A stretch of 64,000 nucleotides of DNA from Crambe crambe (taxonomy: Eukaryota; Porifera; Demospongiae; Poecilosclerida; Crambeidae), in NCBI GenBank assembly GCA_963924555.1, contig OZ004593.1, positions 6,444,480 through 6,508,479 on the forward strand, read 5' to 3'. Positions 20,001-31,100 of this stretch are shown piece by piece (the stretch's first letter is position 1; each line of letters begins with the position of its first letter). The translations under genes and the position numbers were made by a program. The notes below the pieces were generated by a model. That model had not been told where the DNA came from. It was given only the letters and a program-made list of their open reading frames with translations, and searched no databases.

Positions 20001-23000
20001 AAAACCACTACCACCCAGAAAGAAAAAACCAAGACCTCCAAAAGACCCAGAGGATGATAGCTCAAGCCCACTGCCCAAGTCATCCACTTCTGATGATCTG
20101 TCACAGAGTACTCAAGATGATTCAAGTCTAGAAACAAGTATAGGTAATCGCTAAATGTTTGACATTAGGTGTTAAGATTCACTGAACTTTATTTGTTCAT
20201 ATAGTTATTCCACAAGAGGTATCAAAAGTGTACAGCTGGAGTATTTCCAAAAAATGGTTTGAAGAGAAAACTAAATATTGGCAAAAATACGAGAAGAAAA
20301 GAATTAAAAGCATTGAATTGTCAACCAGTGTGCTTCTTTTACCTGGTATTACTGATAATAATGATGAACCCAGTGAAGAAAAAGTAAAGATGAAAATTTC
20401 TCTTAGTATACTGAACCATAAGGATGAAGACTGCAAGTATAAGGCCACTGTCAATGTCAGGGTTATTGATGCGGAGAACGAAATTCTTGGTCAAAAAGAG
20501 GAAGAACTTTATTTCAAAGAAAACATTAGTAGGATAGTGGATTTGGTCTCACAGGAAAAGGTGAAGACGAGCAGAAGCAAAGATCTGAGACTTGAAATCA
20601 CAGTAACCTTAACCTAGTCATTGCAGTATGAGTATTAGTTAATAGAAAACACAACAGAGAGTTAGTATCATAAACACACACTTCTCGTTATTATGATACT
20701 TATGGTAAAATTTGTACTTGCACTTGAATTACATGAAAGAAAGTGCTCCAGTATTCATTGCTATAATCTGTGTAAGGTAAAGCGGGGCTATTTCGAACGG
20801 CGGGTAATTCCGTATTGTTCAAATATTTCTGAAACTACTGAAGCTTCTGAGCTCAATGTTGTAGGATATAATCTACTATAATAGTAGAATATACCTTTCA
20901 AATTAGACCTCATAAGCTCGAGGAGTTTTGAAAATATTTGACCCTACGGAATAGCCCCACCGTTCGGAATAGCCCCGCTTTGCCTTACTTTGCTGAATGT
21001 TAGAAAAGAGGTTGGTGTAGTGGGTGACAACCAGGGGCTATAGCTAATTATGATGCATATAGTCATCACAGGGCTGGTGGGGTGATCACAAAAGTATTCA
21101 TATAGAATTACACAATATTCATTTGTTATTGGAATGCACATAATGTACACAGTAGGGGGCTTAGGGGATTCTACAGAACCCCCCTTTCATTTGATCATAT
21201 TTGTTTTAGGAGTGATAAGTAAATTAGTGTGCCGAGGGAGTATGTGAATGCATACTGGAGTACAATACGAATTTCATCGATGGAAGTGAAGGTGGCTAAA
21301 GATTCCACTAGTTCCCCCCCCCCCCACAATTTTCCCCCATGTGTATGCCCCTGAAACAATAACACTGCAAACAATGGCCGAGAATGTTGTTAAGCCATTT
21401 AGTACTACTAAAAGCCAAGAAGAAGATGATGGTATACAAGAAGTGTCTGAAGACTTGGAGTCCTCAAGAAACAAGGAAAGTCCATATCAACTGAAAGGAA
21501 GAAAACTCATTTCAATTTATTCAGAATCTGATACAAGTACTGATGATAAAAATGAAATATTACGCCCAAAAAGAACAAAGAAGCCAAGGCCAGATTCTAA
21601 AGATGAGAAGGAAAGTAGTCCATGCCCTCTCACTAGTTCAGGTGCATCAAATAGCCTTTTCTCCTCTGATAATTTTACTCTTGCTGACAGCATGAAAAAT
21701 GAAGCAATTGGAAATGGGGGGAGGGCTAAGAACAGAAGAGTAAATGGGGAATCAGGTATCTGGAGCATACATGAGCAAGGTATGTCCTTCTTTCTTGTTT
21801 GCTAGTGCACCATTAATAATTCAGCAAGTTTATTAACACTATTTTTGTTGCAGATAAAGAGTACAAAACCCCGATTTACAACTGGATGATTAGCAAGAAA
21901 TACTTTGAAAATGAGAGTAATGAATGGAAAAAAAGCAAGGAAGAAAAGATCGACGATATTGTGTTGGTCACCAGAGTGCATCTTATACCAGAATACACTG
22001 AGAGCGACAGTGAAGAAGAAAAAGTGAAACTGAAAATTGTACTAAATATAACGAAGAACAAAAATAAAGATTTTCATTATAAAGTGATAGTTACCACCCA
22101 TGTGTTTGATGCTAATGGAGAAGAGCTTGAGCATCATGTGGAAAAAAACAAATTTAAGGATGATAAAACAAAACTCCATTTTTCAATGGACTTAATATCA
22201 CAGGAAAAGGTGCAAGAGAGTACCAGTAAGAAACTAAAACTTGAGATTCAAGTAACACTTAAAGCAACTGAATCGAACAGCTCTTTATTCCAAGATAGCT
22301 AATTATGGAGAAGAATTATGCAAGTGATGCATTGATGGTTTTGGATAATACTATAGAAATTGACCACTATGGTATGATTTGAGTAATGTATGTATGTATA
22401 CAGGAGGATCCTCCTGTGCTCCTGTGTCTTTCTCTCTCTCTCCCCCCCCCCCCCCCCCCCCCCCACAAAACCCTCAAGGGACTTACCTGTAGTGCTCAGG
22501 GTCATCAATGTCATCAGCTGTCTTTTCAGATTGAAGAGGTATCTAGAAGAGTATGACATAATCACTGATGCCATTTATTGCATGGTCACAATAACAGGGT
22601 CAGACCCCTAGCCTGGTGATTTACAGTGGTTCCAGTTTAAAGAAGCAAACCGTTTAACAATGTACAAGTATGGTTAAACCATAACTTGGTGCCACCAAAG
22701 AGTTCATGTAACAAAGCCTTCTTTGAAAAACATGGTTTTCTTAACTCCCCAAAAACTCCCCAAAGAAATATCTTCCTGTCCTAAACACTGAAGTGGCCAC
22801 TTTAAGCTGTATAGGTGATCAGTTTCCTCCCTTATTATCAAATAAGGAAACCACTTTGGAGTGGAAAATAAAGTCAATACCTTGATTGAAGCTGCTGCAG
22901 CTCTTTCAGCAGCTGTAGGGAGATTGGCCTGGTAGACGAATACGTTGCCATCAGCTCCCCCACTGAGTACAAACTGGTCATCAAAGCTTGTGACGAGGTG

Positions 23001-26000
23001 AGTGACGGCTCCATAGTGGTTGTCGTGCATGCTAAGGGACCAGTAGGTCGAAAGGTCAGAGAGGGAGCGAGGAGTGGAGAGAGGGTGGACACGAACATAG
23101 CCATTGTCCGATCCCGTCAAAAAGTATTCTCCTGAGGAACTGTGCATAAAAAAAAAGTATGGATATGGATATTAATTAAATACCTAGGCACTGTGGGGGC
23201 AAGTGGACATGCTCAGTTTACCCAAAAAGAAGCTGCAACGTTAGAAGATGCTAAATTGACTCCCGTACATCACCAGGACAGTTCACAGAACATACAATTA
23301 TTTTGGAGAGTCACCTGAAGATGAGGGAGTGGAGAGGGATGTCATCGTCACAGATTTTTGGAACTGGAATGGAGTTAAAAGGTTCGTAGGGCTTGGGCTC
23401 AGGATCCTGCTTTGCTCCATCCATAGTGCACTGGTACAGGTAGCCAGCATCATAGCCATCCTGTATGTTAATAGCACACCATTGCATACCAGTTCATCAT
23501 TATTATACTACTGGATGAATATGCAACCAACCATTGAAATCCAGTAGTTTCCATCTTCTTTGTTGCTATAGAATGCTCTGAGTATCGAACTGGGGCCTTC
23601 AGGCTTCTGTTTCTCTTCCTTGCCTTCCCCTTCCTCTTCTTCTTCTTCTTCTTCATCATCCTCCTCATCATCAGACACGTAATCATCCCCCAATAATTCT
23701 TTCTTTGCTTTCTTCTTTTCTTCTTTTGCCAAACGCTTCTTTTCCATCAGGATTGCCTTACGTTCCTCTTCTTCCTGAGCCTGTTATAATAATATCTTAG
23801 TCATTTGTTGCTTTTTAAAATACTTGTTTTGCATCACTATTAGATTTTTTCTCCATGAGATGTTAACGCACCCCATGAAATGACCCATGAAAACGATTCG
23901 TATGAAAATCATATGATTTAGGAACAAACTTAAAGTTCCATGAATAATACATAAACTTGTAATGAATTATCATAGCAAATAATCATTCATGGAGAAAAAT
24001 CCAATAGTGTATGTATGTATGGTTGGTTCATACTATTCAGGTTGGCTCTCCCAAACCTCAAGTCCTTACAATACACTTAAAAAGCACTTCACTTATCCAA
24101 ACTTCACTTATCAAACCAAACCTCAAACTTATCCAACCTTTTATCACATACCCTGAGTTTATCCTTGATGGAGATAAACTTCCTGGAGGTGAACTTGAGC
24201 ATGTCGAGGTGGTAAGTTTTATTAGTGTTATATTCCTCCTTGTTGGGGGCATCGACCTCCATCATGCTCCCGTCTTCAGAACACACCAGCAAAACAAGCC
24301 TCTCTCCTTTGTTCTTCTTGGACCATAGCAGGTTGGTGACGGGAGAGGGTGAGTGGATGAATCCGATGGGATTGTAATCGTCTGTGATACTTATAAAAAA
24401 TACGATATTGTCTTTGCCCTAAAATGAATAATGATAGAGTCAATGATTACCCTCTGCTAAAATCTATTTGCATTCGCCTGGCACCTTGAACTTTCTCAAT
24501 TCGTAACCAAAATAAATTTCAAATTTCAAAATACATGCACCTGCAGAGAGAGTGGATAATCAGCTCTCTGTTGGTGCATTAAACTAGAAATTTGGTTAAA
24601 AATTGAGTTATAGCAGTTATAGTGAATGAGCAAGGTGAATGCTTAAATACTAAGTCCTGACTCACTCCTGATGCCAGCAACTTGCCATCAGGATCGATGG
24701 CCATACAGGTGATAGCTTTGTTGTGTGGCTTGCAGACATGGACTAGGTTCAGCCAGTACTTCCCCACATGACCCTTGTGCTGCTGAGAGGGCAGTGTCGT
24801 GTCCTTCTCTTCCAATCTCAGCACCCTATCCACATAGAAATAATTGGTTGCATGGACATCCCAGTATTACACACTATAGGAGTATATCCCCGAATGACTG
24901 GTACTACCTAATGACTCCATCAAACGGGCACTATAAGAGTATATCCCTACCTAATGACTCCATCAGTGAAGCCAGCAATGATGGTGACTGCTTGGACGTC
25001 GACTGAAGTTGGAGCCCACAGAAGGCTGGAACCACCAGATGCAAACTCGCTATGACATAACAGCTTCTTCTCTGGAAGATCATAAACACGCACAGATCCT
25101 GCACAGAGGAAGCATAAATCACTTTTCTACAGAATTTGAAATTTTTAATCAAAAATGGGATCTTGTATGATTATTTATATTGTATCCATAAGGTCACTAT
25201 CAGTTACTGCTAATAGAGAGGGATAGATCTGTAATGGAATTACCATTCTCCGCAATGGAGGCTGCCTGATGGGTGATAGGGGAGCAGTTCAGACCGGTAA
25301 TTCGTCCACCGTGGAAACTCATTAGCTTTTTTGGTGCCTTACGCTATAAAAATAATTAATTGATAACTAGATAGACCCATATATGGACAGATATGACTAA
25401 ATAATACCATATATGGACTAAATAATACCATATATGGACAGATATGACTAAATAATACCATATATGGACAGGACTGATACTTACAGTGTGAGAGACGACA
25501 ATATCAATGGCCCAAATGGCCCCGGATGCATCCTGGCCATACCACAAAGTGGGCGTGTCTGGGTCCACACTACGAGTGAGACTCTTGAAACAGACACTGC
25601 TGCCAACTTTAATCTCAAGCATCGGCTCCAGCTCAAAGGTGGCATTTTCATCCGAAATGTCAGCACTGTCGATAGTCTCAAAATCCCACACCTGTGGTAA
25701 TTTAAATTTTATACAGCTAGAGCTTGACAATAATAGAAGCATTTCAACCTTTATGAAACCATCCACTCCAGCTGAGATGAGTTCTCCCTCATCTAAGTAG
25801 ATGGCTTCTATCATTCCCTGAGTAAAGTACACAATACTTGAATGGGTCACATGAATCAAGTATAATTTTTATGCTCACATTGTGGCAGAATTTCTTGTTT
25901 TTCTTGCTGAGTTCTACTTTGATGAAGCCACCATCCCAGAGAAGGAAGTTGCCCCACTCTGTCCCCGAGAGAACCTTTCCATCTGGAAGCTCAACATATG

Positions 26001-26468
26001 CTGAAATATCTGAGATTTCCACACGTCCAAATTTCCCAAGTTGGCCTTGCAGCTTGAGACCGGTGAAAGTAGTGGCCATCTTCCAGAATCTAGAGCAATC
26101 AACATAATTTTAAAAGGGTCCAGTTAATAATAAGGGAATTGAGGATTTATAGCACCTAATGTGTCCAGTTCCAGATGTTGTAAGTTGCTCTGCATTCTCA
26201 GGGGAGAAGGAGACACGATAGATTTCCTGGGAGAAGGCCTTGTAGCGGAGGACTATTTTCTCCTTCTTCCAATCCCAGACTGTCAGCATATAGTCAGGGT
26301 TCCCTCCAATAGAGGCAAGTAGATTGCCATCTCCAGGACTAAAGTCCATGTGACTGTACAATGCCTCGGTACCATCTAAAAATCAAAATAAGATAGTCAC
26401 TATTCTTACAAAGAAATGGCAACAAAACAACAATCAAAACAATAACAACAACAACAACAACGACGACG

Positions 26469-26511
<43 letters not shown>

Positions 26512-27961
26512 GATTCATACCTCTGAGAAGTCGATGGAGAGTGAGATCAGGGTATGCGTATATTGCAATAACTGGTTTTATTCCTTTCTCTCCCACAGCA
26601 AAGTACTCTTGCCTGGGATGTGCCTGCGAAAGGTAAAATCAAAATCATTTTCAGGGTCCTTAATTCAACCAGACTTACAGCAATGGCTCCTATTCCTCCA
26701 CCGCCAAGACTACGGAGACGAGTCTGCTGCTGAGATTCCAAGTCCAGGATGATCACCAAATTGCCAGCAGCATAGGCCACTACACTTATCCCCAGCACCA
26801 CCAGGTTGAATCGCTTGTGACATTCATAACCATATGAATGACTGGCGGGGGGATTATCAGTCAAGGAGAAATATTGCATAGTATGAAAAATTTCGAAATG
26901 AATAATATTATTTGAAAACCATGAAATTTTTGACCCCATGAAAATTCAATATTTAAACTTTGTATTAGGATACTGTAGCTGCAGCATGTTGTCGATTGAA
27001 ACATCGACCACTTCAGGAGAAGATTTCATCTCATTATAGCTATACTCAAACACCTGTCCTGCCTCCTCTTCTTCTTCTTCCTTTGTTCCCTCCACTACTT
27101 CTTCTCCATCATTCACTAAGATCGTTACATCTTCTTTTTTCCCTCCTTCCTCTGCCTGCACACGCTCTTCTTCTTTCTCTTTCACTTCTCCACCTTTCTC
27201 TTCCTCTTCTTCTTTCTTCTGTCCATCTTTTCCTTCGTCTTCATTCTTTTCCTCTTCTCTTTCCTTCCCTCCATCATCATCATCTTCTTCTTCTTTCTCC
27301 TCTCCTTCATCCTCCCCTTCTTTCTTTTCTCCACCTTCCTCCTCTTCTTCTACATTCTCTTCTCCTTCCTTCTCTATTGCTGCCTCATCTTCTTCTTCTT
27401 TCTCAGACAGTACATTCTCTTTCTCCCCTTCTTCCTCTTTCTCAGATTCTTTCCCAACTTTATCCTCATCCACCTCATCCTAAAGTAGTTGGTATTTAAA
27501 TACCTAACTAGCTAAAGACTATGACTAACCTTAGCTGGTTCTTCATTTGCAGAAGTAATGTCCGTCTTTGGTGTGCTTTTCTCCTCAATCTCCCCTTCAT
27601 CTTTATTCCTGTTTTCTTCCACATCCATTCCACCACCACCACCTTCACCCTCACCCTCAGTCTTAAGATGCACCCCTTCCTCCTCACCAGTTTCTATCTC
27701 TTCATCACCACCTTTACCTTCTTCTCCATCAATACCCATTGAGGTGCCATCTTTCAATTCTCCTTGAGATTGAGGACTAGAACTTGAAATTTCCTCACTG
27801 CTGATACTGAAAATTACATGCAAAAGTCATATTAAGTAGTCATGTAGCTAAGCTATAACTAGGCTATGGCAGGTGAGGAACAGCTTGGGAGCTAAATTTT
27901 ACTTTTGAGGAAGCTGAGTCGCATTTTCAGGTTCTTTGGCGTCTTGACTTTCTTCTGACAT
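13487..27961 (-). CDS. CFAP44: Cilia- and flagella-associated protein 44 (WDR52)
   Basis: Thirty exons from 27903-27961 (start MSEESQDAK) to 13487-13675 sum to 6039 nt, or 2012 codons plus stop; the human protein has about 1850. Order: a Glu/Lys-rich acidic tract; two WD40 propellers ([38 protein letters not shown]); then a long coiled coil ([59 protein letters not shown]). All are strongly diagnostic of CFAP44. The family forms the tether/tether-head complex that links inner-arm dynein f motor heads to the axonemal doublet, and human mutations cause sperm flagellar defects. A tiny exon (22487-22542, [12 protein letters not shown]) bridges the WD40 and coiled-coil halves and proves a single gene across the 4.8-kb intron 17656-22486, which hosts three plus-strand genes. 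Intron 26842-26973 looks U12-type. It shares a 159-bp divergent promoter with BMS1. Confidence 0.95.
17840..18847 (+). CDS. Nested gene A: disordered N-terminus plus MATH-like domain
   Basis: Two exons (17840-18290, 18396-18847) join in frame to 300 codons. Exon 1 is a low-complexity, charged, Ser/Pro-rich region with a basic-then-acidic motif ([20 protein letters not shown]) and near-repeats of [10 protein letters not shown]. Exon 2 encodes the domain shared with genes B and C ([39 protein letters not shown]). I infer a divergent MATH (TRAF-like) fold from the V.LIP / K.KI.L.I / k..V...v.D..ge / DL.SQEK / L.LEI.V pattern, but no diagnostic residue proves it. It lies wholly inside a CFAP44 intron on the opposite strand, 185 bp from the flanking exon. 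It is the most diverged of the three and has a longer C-terminus (ITCVLNVNY). No RING, BTB or protease domain is attached. Confidence 0.7.
19059..19512. repeat. Pair of identical 32-bp direct repeats
   Basis: The block beginning GGCCACACCAAGTCAATT and ending GTTTCTGGTC occurs at 19059-19090 and again at 19481-19512 with no mismatch. The pair brackets the 59-codon ORF. It could be the footprint of a local duplication or a shared regulatory element. Confidence 0.75.
19263..19442 (+). CDS. Small ORF, 59-codon single-pass membrane protein candidate
   Basis: An ATG-initiated frame of 59 codons starts [18 protein letters not shown]. It is followed by a hydrophobic stretch of about 19 residues ([18 protein letters not shown]) and a polar tail with KTKRC and ending DSHGD. 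The basic residues just before the hydrophobic segment fit a signal anchor or the N-terminal exon of a type II membrane protein. It lies between two identical 32-bp repeats in the CFAP44 host intron. No family recognised; it could be chance. Confidence 0.3.
   Translation: MPLINVTVISEHSTLLPRKIANVAAAIIVAITALLLWSSYNNINLSKTKRCIMYDSHGD
19810..20617 (+). CDS. Nested gene B: disordered N-terminus plus MATH-like domain
   Basis: Two exons (19810-20143, 20205-20617) join to 248 codons. Exon 1 is polar and disordered, with the motif [20 protein letters not shown] that matches the position and layout of the motif in genes A and C. Exon 2 carries the shared domain: [54 protein letters not shown] and a C-terminal LRLEITVTL. 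The intron is 61 nt and interrupts a Gly/Val codon at the same place as in A and C, which shows common descent by tandem duplication. The basic tract suggests nuclear or membrane-surface interactions (inference). The conserved WSI(S)KKWF start resembles the W.I..F entry of MATH domains. Confidence 0.75.
20618..21373. other. Spacer between nested genes B and C
   Basis: It contains the mariner-like MITE (20775-20985) and, near 21308-21326, a poly-C run just before the gene C start. Nothing else is recognisable. Confidence 0.6.
20775..20985. mobile_element. Tc1/mariner-like MITE
   Basis: A 211-bp element with terminal inverted repeats of about 40 bp beginning AGGYAAAGCGGGGCTATT. It is flanked by TA on both sides (20773-20774 and 20986-20987), consistent with TA target duplication. 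Each terminus contains a second, inner GGGGCTATTCCGTA-like unit, so the ends are themselves repeated. The interior has no coding capacity. The two termini differ at only a few positions. Confidence 0.7.
21374..22302 (+). CDS. Nested gene C: disordered N-terminus plus MATH-like domain
   Basis: Two exons (21374-21779, 21854-22302) give 284 codons from the ATG of MAENVVKPF. An in-frame ATG at 21341 would add 11 residues but follows a poly-C run, so I prefer the inner one. Exon 1 repeats the family layout, with [20 protein letters not shown]. Exon 2 encodes the shared domain ([69 protein letters not shown]). The stretch VHLIP...KLKIVL...FDANGEE...KF most resembles the MATH core of SPOP/TRAF proteins. 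An alternative donor at 21753 would shorten exon 1. Its 3' end is 185 bp from the CFAP44 bridge exon on the other strand, so transcripts may overlap. Confidence 0.75.
22442..22464. repeat. Poly-C tract
   Basis: A run of about 23 C residues preceded by (TC)n, 23 bp from the donor of the CFAP44 bridge exon. On the CFAP44 strand it is an intronic G-run that could form a G-quadruplex near the 5' splice site. Confidence 0.85.
25370..25470. repeat. Short tandem repeats in a CFAP44 intron
   Basis: Three to four units built from ACTAAATAATACCATATATGG with or without an ACAGATATG insert. The array fills most of the 151-bp intron 25344-25494 and is read through by an antisense open frame that is not a gene. 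Confidence 0.8.
26440..26512. repeat. (AAC)n microsatellite with a GAC block
   Basis: About 23 AAC/ACA triplets interrupted by three CGA/GAC triplets, within CFAP44 intron 26376-26520. Confidence 0.9.
26842..26973 (-). other. Putative U12-type (GT-AG) intron in CFAP44
   Basis: On the minus strand the donor reads GTATCCTAAT, matching the minor-spliceosome consensus GTATCCTT at its first seven bases. A TCTCCTTGAC string 18 nt before the acceptor AG matches the U12 branch site TTCCTTRAY. The frame across the junction (NMLQL then HSYGYE) aligns without a gap to the human protein as I recall it. Confidence 0.7.
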
Positions 27962-28120
27962 TTTATGATTAGGAATACAGAAATGATAATCTTACTCTAA
28001 ATAAAGCGCAGCAGTAAACCAACGTTGCTAAGTGTTGCTATGGATTACATCACGGGATATTATTAGAAAAACCGTAATTTTCACCGTAAACTAGCTATAG
28101 TACAGCACCCACGTGGAGTG
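27962..28120. promoter_or_regulatory. Divergent promoter CFAP44/BMS1 with X-box-like site
   Basis: 159 bp separate the two start codons. The string GTTGCTATGGATTAC (28034-28048) resembles an RFX X-box with one extra base, and an additional GTTGCTAAG half-site lies just upstream at 28024-28032. RFX factors control ciliary genes, so the site fits CFAP44; the BMS1 direction is presumably constitutive. Confidence 0.4.
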
Positions 28121-31100
28121 ATGGAGGCAGAGGTGAAAGCCAAAGCCCACCGTAAGAGGCACTCTGGACCAAAAGCAGAGAAAAAGAAAGCTAAAAAGAA
28201 CGTGTCTAAAGAAAATAAAAACCCCAAGGCCTTCACTTACAAATCTGCTATCAAAGCAGCTCGTGTAGTCAAGAGAAATTTGGACAGAGATAGCAAAAAG
28301 CATCATGTGCCCACAGTAGACAGAACTCCAGTGGAACCTCCTCCAGTATGTGTGGCTGTGGTGGGGCCTCCCAAAGTGGGGAAGAGTACACTCGTTCGCT
28401 GTCTGGTGAAGAACTATACGAGACAGGGTGTGTCTGTGATACAAGGACCCATTACTGTCGTCTCAGGTTAGTTGGTAGGTAGTTGGGTTCCACATGTGCT
28501 TGTGGTTCCTTCTCTAGCCTTTTTCATGAAATAGTGTGCCCATCTCCTTAATGTGACCCTCTGAAATGTAATGCTTATAGGTAAGAAGAGACGTTTAACT
28601 ATCATCGAGTGTGGGAATGATATGAACACAATGATAGATGTTGCAAAAGTTGCTGACTTGGTAAGAAAAGATAGTGAATTGTATGGCAAGCATAATATTA
28701 TTACGGGCTTCACTAGGTATTACTCTTGGTGGATGCCAGTTTTGGTTTTGAGATGGAAACATTTGAATTCCTAAACATTCTTCAAGTGCATGGGTTTCCT
28801 AAGGTGATAGGAGTCCTCACCCATCTGGACATGCTCCAAAGCACTAAGACCTTACGTAAGACAAAGAAGAAACTCAAGCAAAGGTTCTGGACTGAGATAT
28901 ACCAAGTGAGTGGAGCGATAGATTACTAGATTTACTTGAATTTACTGAGTTAGGATGAACTACACATCTTTCTGTGTATATTATTATGATAATAATTATA
29001 GGGGGTCACTGTTTTTGTTTTGTTTTGTTTTGTTTTGTTTTGTTGTTTTTTTGTTGTTGTTGTTTTTTGTTGTTTTTTTTCCATTTAACCCCCTTTTTCC
29101 CTCCTATGATCAAGAGTTAGAATTACTTTAAATGAATAGGGTGCCAAGCTCTTCTACTTATCTGGTCTGATCCACGGCCAGTACCCCAAAGCAGAGGTGC
29201 ACAATTTGGCCCGATTCATCTCTGTGATGAAGTTCTACCCCTTGGATTGGCGAACTGCCCATCCATACGTGCTTGCTGACCGGATGGAGGATCTCACTGA
29301 TCCCGAGAGAATCAGGACTAACAAGAAATGTGACCGCACTGTTTCCCTCTATGGTTACGTTAGGGGAACCAACTTGAAGCAAAATTCTGCGGTTCATATC
29401 CCAGGTGTGTTTATTATATTACATACATTGGACAGCTGTAATTGTGTTCCTCTTTTAGGTTGTGGAGATTTCACCCTAAGAAGTACGTCCCTCCTTCCTG
29501 ACCCTTGCCCTCTCCCTGACAAGACCAAGAAACGCTCCCTGAACGAAAAAGAGAAATTGATATATGGTCCGATGGCTGGAGTTGGAGGAATTATGTATGA
29601 TAAGGTATATCCAATGTGTTGGAGGGTCGGGAGGGGTCATATGTTAGCCTGTCCTCTTGGAATTACTCTTGTGCTACCACAATAGGATGCAGTCTATGTA
29701 GAGCTCGCTGGCAGCCATGCTCTCAAGGATACCGACTCGGCTCCAGATGAGCTTGTAGCTCTGATGGGAACAAGATACACCCTCGATGCTAAAATGAAAC
29801 GATCTCAAATCTCTGTTTTCAAAGTAAGTCACTAAGTGGGTGTACAAGTTCTAAATAATACCCACCATCAATACTAGTGCGTGTGATCAAGTAGTACCCA
29901 CCATACAAGTACTTTATTCCAAATAATGCCTACCTTTAGGATGCCATGCCTCTTCTGGCTGAAGATGAGTGTAGAAACCCAATCACAAGTGTGCCCATGA
30001 GACGACGGGTGGCATTCTCGGACAGTGAGGGGGGAGAGTCTGATGACAGTGCCATGCCTCTTCTGGCTGAAGATGAGTGCAGAAACCCAATCACAAGTGT
30101 GCCCATGAGACGACGGGTGGCATTCTCGGACAGTGAGGGGGGAGAGTCTGATGACAGTGATGCGAGTGTGGCATCTGGGAGCGAAGGGGATGTCGAGAGT
30201 GGTCTGGAGGAGAGGAGGGAGTGTTCCAGGACTATGAAGAAAAGAAAAGCGACAAGTAGAAACCGAAATCCAATTCATAGTCATACTGGTGAGTTTTAGT
30301 CAAGTGGGAGTGTGGCTGTGTAAGGGCAGTAACAGTTGATCCTTGAACGAAATCTGTGGACCATTCAATTGACTTGCACACTTACTATCATTTATAATCT
30401 TTTGTATTTGGAGATTCGTCATCTGAAGAGGATGAAGACACAGGACCTCGTATCTCTCTTGGGTACCTCAGTGCTTGCTGCAAACAGAAGGCACGTGACA
30501 AGAGGGCCAGGGAGGAGGAGGAAGAAGAGGAGGAGAGCCATAATTCCTCCTCGGACTCAGCCCACTCCTCATATGGTGTTCCCACTTCTGATGAAGAATC
30601 AGTGATGACTTGTGCCTCCAAGTGTGTTGAGGTGGGTGCATCTGGTTTCCTTGACGACGAGGCAATGGAGGTGGAGTTGAGCAGCGAGGAGTGGGAGGAG
30701 GGGAGTGGTGAGAGTGATGAGTGGGTGGGAGAGGAGGAGGAAGGGTTTGTGATCGATGAAGCTGAAGATGAGGAAGTATATAAGGCCAGGAAGAGAAGAC
30801 GAGCTATTCTCAGGTCTGATTCAGAGTCCGAGGCAGAGGAAGTGGGAAAAAAGAGGTCCTGTGTTGATGAGACTAGAACTACGAGGAAGAGACCATTGAT
30901 TAGTGATGATGATGAGTCAGATATAGATGAGAAGGCATTAATGGAGGAAGAAGATGAAGCAGATGAGTCTAACAGTGACAGTGAAGATGAAATTGATGAA
31001 TCCGAGGGGCTGGGGAGTGATGGTGACGAAGGAGAGAGAGAGGTGACAAGACCACATCATGAGAATCAGTTAAGGTGGAAGGAAAATCTAGTTACCAAGG

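Noticed and set aside
21000-21340. Possible exon between nested genes B and C
   Set aside because: Stops in all frames and no splice context; only the MITE edge and a poly-C run are evident.
26996-27499. 167-codon plus-strand ORF rich in Leu, Pro and Ser
   Set aside because: It is the antisense shadow of the Glu/Lys-rich third exon of CFAP44.
13487-27961. CFAP44 as two separate genes, WD40 on the right and coiled coil on the left
   Set aside because: The 56-nt exon at 22487-22542 joins both halves in phase and encodes the expected bridging sequence.
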